This document shows, one piece after another, positions 1-7,366 of a DNA stretch of 36,534 nt (positions are counted from its first letter, which is position 1; each line of letters begins with the position of its first letter). A program made the position numbers and the translations under genes. The notes under the pieces were generated by a model that made no database searches, was not told where the DNA came from, and saw only the letters and a program-made list of their open reading frames with translations. Source of the DNA: an uncultured Massilia sp. (GTDB lineage: Bacteria; Pseudomonadota; Gammaproteobacteria; Burkholderiales; Burkholderiaceae). Where the stretch lies: the NCBI GenBank assembly GCA_946886065.1, contig CAMPHU010000019.1, positions 1 to 36,534 of the forward strand, given 5' to 3'.

Positions 1-10
1 AGCGTGATGC

Positions 11-1474
11 TCAGTCGACGTTCCGACCCAAGGCCTTCAGCGACGCGCGCACCCCGCGCCCGTAGGCCGGATCGGCCTTGTCGAAATGCCCCAGCTGGCG
101 CTCCAGGATCTCCGCCTCCACCTGGCTCAGCGGACCCGCCAGGTTGTCGCACAGGTTCTGCCTTTCCTGCGCATCCATCAGCCTGAACAGATTGCCCGCC
201 TGGGTGTAATCATCCTCCTGCCCGCGGAAGTCGAAGCGCCCCGCGCCGCCTTCCAGCGCCAGCTCCGGCTCGCCATGCCCCATGCCCTTGGCTCCGCGCC
301 CCACGGCATCGAGGGTGTGGTAGTTGCGCGCCGCCCCGCCATTGCTGACCGCCATGGCGCCGTCGCGCTGGTGGTTGTGGAAAGGGCAGCGCGGCGCGTT
401 CACCGGCAGGTGCTGGTGGTTGGTCCCGACCCGGTACAGCTGCGCGTCGTGGTAGGCGAACAGGCGGCCCTGCAGCATCTTGTCCGGCGAGTAGCCCATG
501 CCCGGCACCACGTTGGCCGGCGAGAACGCGGCCTGCTCGACCTCGGCGTGGTAGTTGACCGGATTGCGGTTCAGCTCCAGCACGCCCGCCGGCTGCAGCG
601 GGAAGTCGCCATGCGGCCAGACCTTGGTCAGGTCGAAAGGATTCCAGCCGGTGCGCTGGCTCCACTCGAGCAGCTGCTGCTCGCTCGCCACCTGCACCTT
701 GACGTCCCATTGCGGGAAGTCGCCGCGGGCGATCGCCTCGAACAGGTCGCGCTGCGCATGGTCCGGGTCGGTGCCGGCGATCCGCGTGGCCTCGGGCGCG
801 CTCAGGTTCCTGATGCCCTGGCGCGTCTTGAAGTGCCACTTCACGTAATGGCGCTCGCCGCCGGCGTTGATCAGGCTATAGGTGTGGCTGCCGAAGCCGT
901 CCATGTGGCGATAGCCGTCCGGGGTGCCGCGATCGGAGAACAGGATCGTCACCTGGTGCAGGCTCTCCGGCGCCTTGCTCCAGAAGTCGAACATCATGTT
1001 GGCCGATTTCAGGTTGGTCTGCGGGTCGCGCTTCTGGGTATGGATGAAGTCCGGGAAGTTGATCGGGTCCTTGATGAAGAACACCGGGGTGTTGTTGCCC
1101 ACCAGGTCCCAGTTGCCTTCTTCCGTGTAGAAGCGCAGGGCGAAGCCGCGCGGGTCGCGCTCGGTGTCGGCGCTGCCTTTCTCGCCGCCGACGGTGGAGA
1201 AGCGCAGGAAGACCGGCGTCTGCTTGCCGAGCTCCGAGAACAGGGCGGCCTTGGTGAAATGGCGGATGTCGTGGGTGACGGTGAAGCTGCCGTAGGCGCC
1301 GGAGCCCTTGGCGTGCACCACGCGCTCGGGAATGCGCTCGCGGTTGAAGTGCTGGAGCTTCTCGATCAGGTGGAAGTCCTGCAGCAGCAGCGGGCCGCGG
1401 CCGCCGGCGCTCAGCGAGTTCTGGTTGTCGTCGACCGGGATGCCGGAGGCGGTGGTCAGGCGGGGCTGGGTCAT
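11..1474 (-). CDS. katA: Small-subunit haem catalase
   Basis: Breaks down hydrogen peroxide to water and oxygen in the cytoplasm. The protein is 487 residues, the normal size for a clade-3 small-subunit catalase, without the C-terminal flavodoxin-like domain of large catalases. Visible family landmarks are the distal catalytic His54 in VVHAKGSGAYG, Asn127 in GNNTPVFF and the proximal haem ligand Tyr341 in RLFAYHDAQ. I chose the ATG at 1474 because GAGGAG lies 8 bases upstream; an in-frame start 33 bases further up would only add a low-quality extension. It is transcribed alone, with the end of the Ku unit behind it. Function is firm from the family; the symbol is generic. Confidence 0.95.
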   Translation of the reverse strand: MTQPRLTTASGIPVDDNQNSLSAGGRGPLLLQDFHLIEKLQHFNRERIPERVVHAKGSGAYGSFTVTHDIRHFTKAALFSELGKQTPVFLRFSTVGGEKGSADTERDPRGFALRFYTEEGNWDLVGNNTPVFFIKDPINFPDFIHTQKRDPQTNLKSANMMFDFWSKAPESLHQVTILFSDRGTPDGYRHMDGFGSHTYSLINAGGERHYVKWHFKTRQGIRNLSAPEATRIAGTDPDHAQRDLFEAIARGDFPQWDVKVQVASEQQLLEWSQRTGWNPFDLTKVWPHGDFPLQPAGVLELNRNPVNYHAEVEQAAFSPANVVPGMGYSPDKMLQGRLFAYHDAQLYRVGTNHQHLPVNAPRCPFHNHQRDGAMAVSNGGAARNYHTLDAVGRGAKGMGHGEPELALEGGAGRFDFRGQEDDYTQAGNLFRLMDAQERQNLCDNLAGPLSQVEAEILERQLGHFDKADPAYGRGVRASLKALGRNVD

Positions 1475-1515
1475 GCGGGAATCTCCTCGTTGATGTGTGA
1501 ACGTCAATGGAAGAG

Positions 1516-1570
1516 ATTCTAGGCCGCGATGCCTGAAAGAAAAAGATAATTGGTTTAATTATTTCGATAG
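1516..1570 (-). promoter_or_regulatory. Candidate catalase promoter and upstream AT-rich element
   Basis: Reading leftward, TAGAAT (1516-1521) is a good -10 hexamer about 42 bases before the catalase ATG; no strong -35 is visible. Just upstream lies an AT-rich block (1541-1570) with GATA at 1545 and again at 1566, 21 bp or two helical turns apart. That is the position where an OxyR-type activator would sit, but the spacing does not fit the OxyR four-tetranucleotide consensus, so the regulator is not assigned. Confidence 0.3.
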
Positions 1571-1609
1571 GTTTTTACAATACAGTCGAGCAGGAAACTG
1601 CTAGGCGTC

Positions 1610-1843
1610 TCACTGCTCGTTCTTGAAGATGCCCCTGACGTTCATCGCCATCAAGGCCGCCTGCAGGGTGATCAGGGCCCAGGCTTCGTCGTGCCAGCCC
1701 CAGACGATCCACAGCACGTTACTGAGGATGAACATCGAGAAGCCGAACACGCGCCGCTCCGGGCGCTTGGAACCGATCAGGTAGGCGGCGAACAGGGTGA
1801 CCGCCATGGCGGGCCATTGCAGGAAGTCGAGGAATCCATCCAT
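1610..1843 (-). CDS. Small membrane protein, PnuC/SWEET-like pattern
   Basis: A 77-residue hydrophobic protein with three likely membrane segments: about residues 12-24 (AMAVTLFAAYLIG), 33-50 (VFGFSMFILSNVLWIVWG) and 53-69. The motif order N-LW-GW followed by L-MN-GI near the C-terminus resembles single repeats of PnuC/semiSWEET-like small membrane proteins, but no substrate can be named. It starts 3 bases after the Ku stop codon, so it is almost certainly co-transcribed and probably translationally coupled to ku. A role in the same stress response is inference from position only. Confidence 0.7.
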   Translation of the reverse strand: MDGFLDFLQWPAMAVTLFAAYLIGSKRPERRVFGFSMFILSNVLWIVWGWHDEAWALITLQAALMAMNVRGIFKNEQ

Positions 1844-1846
1844 CCT

Positions 1847-2890
1847 TCAGGCGGCCTTCCTGCGGCGCGCCGGCGCCTTGGCGGCGGGAGCTGCTTTCGC
1901 TGTCGTTTTCTTTGCAGCGGGCTTGGCAGCCGGTTTCGACGCCGTGCTGCGCTTGGCGGCTACGCGCTCGGTGCTGTGCGCAGGCGCCTTGCGGGGACGC
2001 GGGGCTTCCTCTTCCTCCTCCTCCGCCTCGGGCTTGCGCGATTTGCGCGGCGGCGGTTCGTCGTCGTCGTCGTCGTCCGCACTGGCGGCCTTGGCCGGCT
2101 TCTTGCCCAGGCTGGCCTGGAGCAGGGCGACCAGGTCGATGACCTTGCCCGACTCGCGCTTTTCCTTTTCCGGCTCGGGCATGGTGATGGTCTTGGTCTG
2201 CTTGGCCTTGACCTTCTTTTCGACCATGGCCATGACGTCCTCGCGGTAGGTATCGTGGTACTGCTCCGGGTCCCAGTCCTCGCTCATGCCCTGCACGAGG
2301 GCCATCGCCATCTTGAGCTCCTTGTCGTTGACGGCGGTACGGCCGGTCTTGCCCGGGATCTTGAGCGCTTCGGTCTCGCGGATCTCGTCGGCGTAGCGCA
2401 GGGTATTGAGCACGATGGTGTCGCCTACGCACACCAGCGCCGCCAGGTGCTGCTTGACGCGGATGACGACGTTGGCGATGCCGATCTTGCCGGCTTTCCT
2501 GAGCGTTTCGCGCAGCAGCGCATAGACCTTGTCGCCGCCCTTGCCGGGCGCGAGGTAGTAGGGCTGCTCGTAGTAGATCAGCGGGACTTCCTCGGCGTCC
2601 ACGAAGGCCAGGATGTCGATGGTCTGGGTGGCTTCGGGATTCGCGCGGCGCAGGTCTTCGTCGGACAGGACCACGTATTCGCCGGGCGCGTATTCATAGC
2701 CCTTGACGATGTCGTCCCACGAGACCTCCTTGTGGTTGCCCTTGTTGTAGCGCTTGAAGCCGACCGGAGAAAAGTCGCGCCGGTCGAGCATCGTCAGGTC
2801 GAGCCCCTTGTTGTCGACCGCCGCGTACATTTCCACGGGGATGTGGACCAGCCCGAAACTGATCGCCCCTTTCCACATGCTGCGCGCCAT
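1847..2890 (-). CDS. ku: Ku protein (non-homologous end joining)
   Basis: Bacterial Ku homodimers ring DNA ends and recruit LigD to rejoin double-strand breaks. Residues 1-260 show the Ku core, starting MARSMWKGAISFGLVHIPV, a hallmark of the family. The tail after about residue 265 is low-complexity: an acidic run (six Asp), an acidic Glu run, then a Lys/Ala/Pro-rich basic end. Extended basic Ku tails are known to bind DNA and modulate threading. The SD sequence AAGGAG overlaps the stop codon of the preceding SDR gene, so the two are coupled. No ligD is present in this window. The 347-residue length is above the usual 260-300 because of the tail. Confidence 0.95.
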   Translation of the reverse strand: MARSMWKGAISFGLVHIPVEMYAAVDNKGLDLTMLDRRDFSPVGFKRYNKGNHKEVSWDDIVKGYEYAPGEYVVLSDEDLRRANPEATQTIDILAFVDAEEVPLIYYEQPYYLAPGKGGDKVYALLRETLRKAGKIGIANVVIRVKQHLAALVCVGDTIVLNTLRYADEIRETEALKIPGKTGRTAVNDKELKMAMALVQGMSEDWDPEQYHDTYREDVMAMVEKKVKAKQTKTITMPEPEKEKRESGKVIDLVALLQASLGKKPAKAASADDDDDDEPPPRKSRKPEAEEEEEEAPRPRKAPAHSTERVAAKRSTASKPAAKPAAKKTTAKAAPAAKAPARRRKAA

Positions 2891-2899
2891 GATCGCTCC

Positions 2900-3865
2900 T
2901 TATTCGCCTACCACGCCGGTGATCGGCAGCACCACGCCCGTGATATAGCCTGAGCACACCGGCGAGGCCAGGAACACGTAGGCCGGCGACAGTTCTTCCG
3001 GCTGCGCGGGGCGCTTGAAGGTGGTGCTGGCGCCGAATTCCTTGATCTGCTCGGGCGACTGGTCGGCCGGGTTCAGCGGCGTCCAGACCGGGCCCGGCGC
3101 CACGGCGTTGACGCGGATGCCTTGCTCGATCAGGCTGGCCGCCAGCGACATGGTGAAGGCGTGGATCGCGCCCTTGGTGGCCGAATAGTCGAGCAGCTTC
3201 TTCGAGCCCTTCAGGCCGGTGACGGAACCGGTATTGATGATCGCGGCGCCGCGCTTGAGATAGGGCAGGGCCGACTTGGCCATGTGGAAGTAGCCGTAGA
3301 TATTGGTGCGGAAGGTCTCGTCCAGGCGCTCCTCGGTGATGTCCAGCAGCGAGTTGGCATGTTCCTGGAAGGCCGCATTGTTGACCAGGACGTCCAGGCG
3401 GCCGAACTCGGCCACCACCTTGTCGACCGCCTCCTTGCAGAAGGCTTCGTCCTTGACATCGCCGGCAATGGTCACGCAGCGGCGGCCTTCCTGCTCGACG
3501 TGGCGCTGGGTCTCGGCCGCATCCTCGTGCTCGTTCAGGTACAGGACCGCGACGTCCGCGCCTTCGCGCGCGAACAGCACGGCGACGGCGCGGCCGATGC
3601 CGGAATCGCCGCCGGTGACGATGGCGCTCATGCCCTGCAGCTTGCCGCTGCCCTTGTACTGCTCGGCCAGGAATTTCGGCTTCAGGTCCATCTGCGCTTC
3701 CAGGCCGGGCTTGGCCAGGTGCTGCGGCGGCATCGGCGGCGCCGGCTGCCGGATTCCGGTCTGCACCGGATCCGGGCTCTCGGCCTTTTGCATGCTGGCG
3801 TCGATCTGGTCTTGCCGGCTCTGGATCGCTTTCTGCTTGTTCGCTACATCGTCCTGGTTTGGCAT
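2900..3865 (-). CDS. SDR family oxidoreductase (YghA/GSP39 type)
   Basis: NAD(P)-dependent short-chain dehydrogenase of 321 residues with a 75-residue hydrophilic N-terminal extension, typical of the YghA / general stress protein 39 group thought to reduce aldehydes. The nucleotide-binding motif TGGDSGIG is at 84-91, NNAA at 162-165, and the catalytic Ser214, Tyr227 and Lys231 (YSATK) are all present. The ATG at 3865 is preceded by AGGGAG; longer in-frame reading upstream has no such site. It leads the SDR-ku-membrane protein unit; ku starts 9 bases after its stop. Substrate is unknown; a stress role is inferred from family and neighbours. Confidence 0.9.
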   Translation of the reverse strand: MPNQDDVANKQKAIQSRQDQIDASMQKAESPDPVQTGIRQPAPPMPPQHLAKPGLEAQMDLKPKFLAEQYKGSGKLQGMSAIVTGGDSGIGRAVAVLFAREGADVAVLYLNEHEDAAETQRHVEQEGRRCVTIAGDVKDEAFCKEAVDKVVAEFGRLDVLVNNAAFQEHANSLLDITEERLDETFRTNIYGYFHMAKSALPYLKRGAAIINTGSVTGLKGSKKLLDYSATKGAIHAFTMSLAASLIEQGIRVNAVAPGPVWTPLNPADQSPEQIKEFGASTTFKRPAQPEELSPAYVFLASPVCSGYITGVVLPITGVVGE

Positions 3866-4029
3866 TACGCTCTCCCTGAATGCATGTGAATCGACCGAAG
3901 CAGTATTCAATGCACGGGGCAGGGCGACGGTGCGCTTCCACACACAGTGGCGCATTTCCGCTATCCCATGGGTAAGCTTTCTGGCAAACTTGCCTGGTTT
4001 GATAACAGGATGCACGAGGGGGAGCACAG

Positions 4030-5496
4030 ATGTCTCAGCAGGACGGCATGCCAAGGACCTACACAGGTATCTACGTCAGCCCGGTGGGCCAGCGCCGCGG
4101 CGCCTTCCAGGAAGCCTGCGCCGGCCTGTTCGCGCAGCTGCGCGTGGCCGACAGCGCGCTGCAGGCTTCCACGCTGCTGGAACGCCAGCCGGCCGACGTC
4201 CTGGTGCTGGACCTGGAACGCTTCGAGCCGGGACTGGACCTGCAGGCCCTGGGCGGACTGGTGGCCGCGCGCGCCGGCGCCCCGGTGCTCGTGCTCTGCC
4301 CCTTCACCAATGCGCGCTGGCTGTCCGCCCTGATGGCCTTCGGCCCGCTCGATTACGCGATCGGCCCGCTGGACGCCGAGGCCTTGCGCGCCGTGCTGGC
4401 GGAGCGCCTGGGCCGTGGCTTCGCGCGCGCGGCGGAGCCGGCGCCGGGTGAAGCCGGGCTGCGCGGCCTGCTGGCGGTGCACACTGCCGCGCAGCGCGCG
4501 CTCGAGGAGGCGGACGACAGCGCGCGCTTCGCGGAACGCCTGTGCGAAGCGCTGGCGGGCTGGCCGGACGTGGTGCACGCGGCGATGTTCTACCTGCGCG
4601 ACGGCGACCTGCACCTGGAAGCGGAACAGGGATCGACCGGATTGCGGCTGGCGCCCTTGCTGCTGCGCGGCGACAAGCTGCTGCATTCGCCGCTGCGCCA
4701 TGCCTTCCCGGGCCTGCTGGCGGCCGCCAGCGGCGAATTCGCCCTGCTCGACGACCTCGACAAGGCGGGCGAGCCGGCACTGGCTGCCAGCCTGCGCGCC
4801 TGCGGCGTTCAGATGGCCCTGGGCCTGCCGATTCCGGCCCAGGGACCGGGAGCGCCGCGCGGCTCGCTCTGCCTGCTGTTCGGCCATGCGCACGCGTTCT
4901 CGCAGGCCCAGCTGGGCGCGTTCGAGGACCTGGCGCAGCTGGCTGCCTTCGGCCTGCGCATGACCGAGACGGTCCGCGAAAACGAAGCCTTGCTGGCGCG
5001 CGTGACCCACCTGGCGAGCACCGATGCGCTGACCAACGTGGCCAACCGGCGCCACGGCGAGACCCTGCTGGAACAGGAGATCAGGCGCGCGCGCCGCTAC
5101 CGGCTGCCCTTGGCGCTGATCGGCTTCGACATCGACCGCTTCAGCAACATCAACGACACCTATGGCCATCCGGTGGGCGACCTGGTCCTGCGCACGGTGG
5201 CCGATACGGTCAAGGCCCTGCTGCGCTCGAGCGACGTGCTGGTGCGGGCGGGCGGCGAGGAATTCCTGGTCATCGCGCCGCACACCAGCGCCATCGACGG
5301 CCTCAAGATGGCGGAAAAGCTGCGCGCCGCCATCGAACAGGCCGGGATTCCCGGCTGCGACCATGTGACCGTCAGCCTGGGCGTGGCCCAGCTGGGCGAG
5401 ACGGAAAGCGGCGATTCGCTCGCGGTGCGCGTGAACGCGGCGCTGGCGCGCGCCAAGCGGGCCGGGCGCAACTGCGTGGAACTGGCCATGCAATGA
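4030..5496 (+). CDS. Diguanylate cyclase with degenerate receiver and GAF-like region
   Basis: Makes cyclic di-GMP from two GTP. The 488 residues divide into a receiver-like domain (about 10-125), a GAF-like middle (about 145-315) and a C-terminal GGDEF domain (about 325-488). The active-site loop is GGEEF (408-412), and the product-inhibition site RxxD is present as RSSD (399-402), exactly five residues before it, so feedback inhibition is expected. The receiver keeps an Asp at the phospho-acceptor position (D61 in VLVLDLE) but lacks the N-terminal acidic pair and the conserved Lys (YAIGPLD instead of a KP motif). It may therefore be a non-phosphorylated sensor or partner module. It is divergent from the SDR gene; the start has GAGGGGGAGC upstream. 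Confidence 0.92.
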   Translation: MSQQDGMPRTYTGIYVSPVGQRRGAFQEACAGLFAQLRVADSALQASTLLERQPADVLVLDLERFEPGLDLQALGGLVAARAGAPVLVLCPFTNARWLSALMAFGPLDYAIGPLDAEALRAVLAERLGRGFARAAEPAPGEAGLRGLLAVHTAAQRALEEADDSARFAERLCEALAGWPDVVHAAMFYLRDGDLHLEAEQGSTGLRLAPLLLRGDKLLHSPLRHAFPGLLAAASGEFALLDDLDKAGEPALAASLRACGVQMALGLPIPAQGPGAPRGSLCLLFGHAHAFSQAQLGAFEDLAQLAAFGLRMTETVRENEALLARVTHLASTDALTNVANRRHGETLLEQEIRRARRYRLPLALIGFDIDRFSNINDTYGHPVGDLVLRTVADTVKALLRSSDVLVRAGGEEFLVIAPHTSAIDGLKMAEKLRAAIEQAGIPGCDHVTVSLGVAQLGETESGDSLAVRVNAALARAKRAGRNCVELAMQ

Positions 5497-5526
5497 AGGG
5501 GGGCACGGTGGCTGGCCATGCGATGA
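5482..5526. repeat. 15-bp near-perfect direct repeat at the cyclase stop codon
   Basis: CTGGCCATGCAATGA at 5482-5496, which includes the cyclase stop codon, recurs as CTGGCCATGCGATGA at 5512-5526 with one mismatch and a 30-base offset. The second copy also forms the left arm of a small hairpin, GGCCAT (5514-5519) with ATGGCC (5526-5531). No T-run follows closely, so it is not called a terminator. Confidence 0.6.
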
Positions 5527-5577
5527 TGGCCGTGCTAGGCTAGCGGTTTTCACACAAGCAAGTTTTCGCTTCCTCCC

Positions 5578-7206
5578 ATGCTCCAGTGGTTGCAGCAGTA
5601 CCGGCGCGCGATGCTGCCGGGCGACATCAGCGCCGGCATCGTCGTGGCGATGATGATGATCCCGCAGGGCATGGCCTATGCGCTGGTGGCCGGCCTGCCG
5701 CCGGTGGCGGGCATCTATGCCAGCATCATCCCGCCCGTGCTCTATGCCCTGTTCGGCACCAGCAGCACCCAGTCGGTCGGCCCAATGGCCATCGTGTCCT
5801 TGATGACGGCCTCGAGCCTGGCGCCGCTGGCCGCGCCGGGGAGCGCCTTGTACGGGGTGCTGGCGGCGCAGCTGGCCTTGCTGTCGGGCGTGGTGCTGCT
5901 GGCCTGCGGCCTGCTGCGCATCGGCTTCCTCGCCAACTTCTTTTCCCGCCCCGTCATGAGCGGCTTCACGATCGGCTCCGCGCTGGTGATCGCCTGGGGC
6001 CAGGTGCGGCCCTTGCTGGGCGGCGCTCCGCTCGCGCCCCACGCGGTAAGCGCCGCGCTGGGCGTGGGCTCGCTGCTGCTGCTGTTCGCGGCGCGCGCCG
6101 GGCTGGCCCCCTTGCTGCGCCGCTGCGGAGTGCCGCCCACCGCCGCGGATATCGGCGTCAAGCTCGCCCCCATGGCCGTGGTGGTGGGCGCGACCCTGGC
6201 GGTGGCCACCTGGGGCCTGGACCGGCTCGGCGTGGCGACCACCGGCGCGGTGCCGGCCGGGCTGCCGGGCCTGAACCTGGCCACCTCGGGCGCCCACTGG
6301 GACCAGCTGCTCAAGCCGGCCCTCCTGATCGGCTTCATGGTCTTCCTGATCAGCATGTCGGGGGCCCAGGCGCTCGCGCTCAAGCGCCCCGAGAAGCTGG
6401 GCAGCAACCGCGAGCTGATCGGCCTGGGAGCGGCCAACGTGGGCAGCGCCCTGTCGGGCGGCTTTCCGGTCACCGGCAGCATCTCGCGCTCGGCGGTGAA
6501 CTTCGCGGCCGGCGCCAACAGCCAGCTGGCGAGCCTGATCACGGCCGGCCTGCTGGCCCTGGCCCTGGTGGCGCCCACCGGCTGGCTGGCGCTGCTGCCG
6601 CTGCCGACCCTGGCCGCGACCATCATCGTCGCGGTGCTGGGCATGCTGGACCTGTCGACCCTGCGCACCGCCTGGCGCTACGACCGCGCCGACGCCGCGG
6701 CCTTGCTGGCCACGGCCGGCGGCGTGCTGGCGTTCGGGGTGGAGGCGGGCGTGGTGATCGGGGTGGCGCTGTCGATCGGGGCCCTGATCTGGCGCGCCAG
6801 CCGCCCGCACATCGCGGTGCTGGGCCGGATTCCCGGCAGCGAGCATTTCCGCAACGTGGACCGCTTTTCGACCGACACCGCGCCCGGCCTGCTGATGCTG
6901 CGCATCGATGCCGGCCTGTTCTTCGGGAACGTCGAGGCGGTCAACGAGCGCATCGAAGAAGAGCTGGCGGCGCGCCCGGGCACGCGCCATCTGGTGCTGG
7001 TGCTGTCGGCCGTGAACGCGATCGACACCACGGCGCTGTTCGGACTGGCCGAGCTGAATGCCTCGCTGCACCGGCGCGGCGTGCTGCTGCACCTGGCCGA
7101 AGTGAAGGGGCCGGTGATGGACCGCCTGAAGCAAAGCGCGCTGCTGGAGTCGCTGAACGGGGAAGTCTTCCTCAGTGCGGCGACGGCCTGGAAGCGGCTG
7201 GCTTGA
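5578..7206 (+). CDS. SulP family anion transporter with STAS domain
   Basis: Inner-membrane SLC26/SulP transporter of 542 residues, moving sulfate, bicarbonate or another anion. The N-terminal transport core (about 1-410) has the multi-helix hydrophobic pattern and family signatures such as IPQGMAYALVAGLPP near the start and GGFPVTGSISRSAVN in the core. The cytoplasmic STAS domain occupies about 425-542, with the typical ALFGLAELN stretch. The ATG at 5578 fits the family start, but no good ribosome-binding site precedes it. It lies 81 bases after the diguanylate cyclase and could share its transcript. Substrate cannot be decided from sequence. Confidence 0.92.
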   Translation: MLQWLQQYRRAMLPGDISAGIVVAMMMIPQGMAYALVAGLPPVAGIYASIIPPVLYALFGTSSTQSVGPMAIVSLMTASSLAPLAAPGSALYGVLAAQLALLSGVVLLACGLLRIGFLANFFSRPVMSGFTIGSALVIAWGQVRPLLGGAPLAPHAVSAALGVGSLLLLFAARAGLAPLLRRCGVPPTAADIGVKLAPMAVVVGATLAVATWGLDRLGVATTGAVPAGLPGLNLATSGAHWDQLLKPALLIGFMVFLISMSGAQALALKRPEKLGSNRELIGLGAANVGSALSGGFPVTGSISRSAVNFAAGANSQLASLITAGLLALALVAPTGWLALLPLPTLAATIIVAVLGMLDLSTLRTAWRYDRADAAALLATAGGVLAFGVEAGVVIGVALSIGALIWRASRPHIAVLGRIPGSEHFRNVDRFSTDTAPGLLMLRIDAGLFFGNVEAVNERIEEELAARPGTRHLVLVLSAVNAIDTTALFGLAELNASLHRRGVLLHLAEVKGPVMDRLKQSALLESLNGEVFLSAATAWKRLA

Positions 7207-7268
7207 ACGCGTCTTGATTCGCCACAAACACCCTGCATAAATGCTGTTGATTTGCGTAAATTTTTTTG

Positions 7269-7297
7269 TTGACCGGCAATAAGGCGTCCACTAGGAT
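7269..7297 (+). promoter_or_regulatory. Sigma-70-like promoter for the DUF1302 gene
   Basis: TTGACC (7269-7274), a 17-base spacer, then TAGGAT (7292-7297), inside an AT-rich stretch (7235-7300) that contrasts with the GC-rich surroundings. It sits about 70 bases before the start codon at 7367, which has GAAGG upstream. Confidence 0.6.
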
Positions 7298-7366
7298 TGT
7301 TTCGGCGAGGCATCAAATTACCCCATGCCGCCCTGCCAGCGGGGCCGAACAAGACGAAGGTAAAAC

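Noticed and set aside
1545..1570. Possible OxyR site upstream of the catalase gene.
   Set aside because: Only GATA at a 21-bp interval fits; the four-tetranucleotide spacing of the OxyR consensus is not met.
1587..1619. Competing hairpins CGAGCAG/CTGCTCG and AGCAG-GAAA-CTGCT at the end of the small membrane gene, as a terminator or switch.
   Set aside because: Short stems, and no T-run downstream on the leftward transcript.
1950..2100. Runs of GTCGTC and TCCTCC triplets, possibly a microsatellite.
   Set aside because: They encode the Asp and Glu runs of the Ku tail; no sign of a mobile or regulatory repeat.
5514..5531. GGCCAT/ATGGCC hairpin after the cyclase gene as a terminator.
   Set aside because: Six-bp stem and the only T-run (TTTT) comes about 15 bases later, so SulP may well be co-transcribed.
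3961..7227. A 1088-codon open frame on the minus strand across the cyclase and SulP genes.
   Set aside because: Composition is Gln/Arg/Ala/Gly/His-rich without domains; it is the antisense shadow of two well-identified genes in GC-rich DNA.
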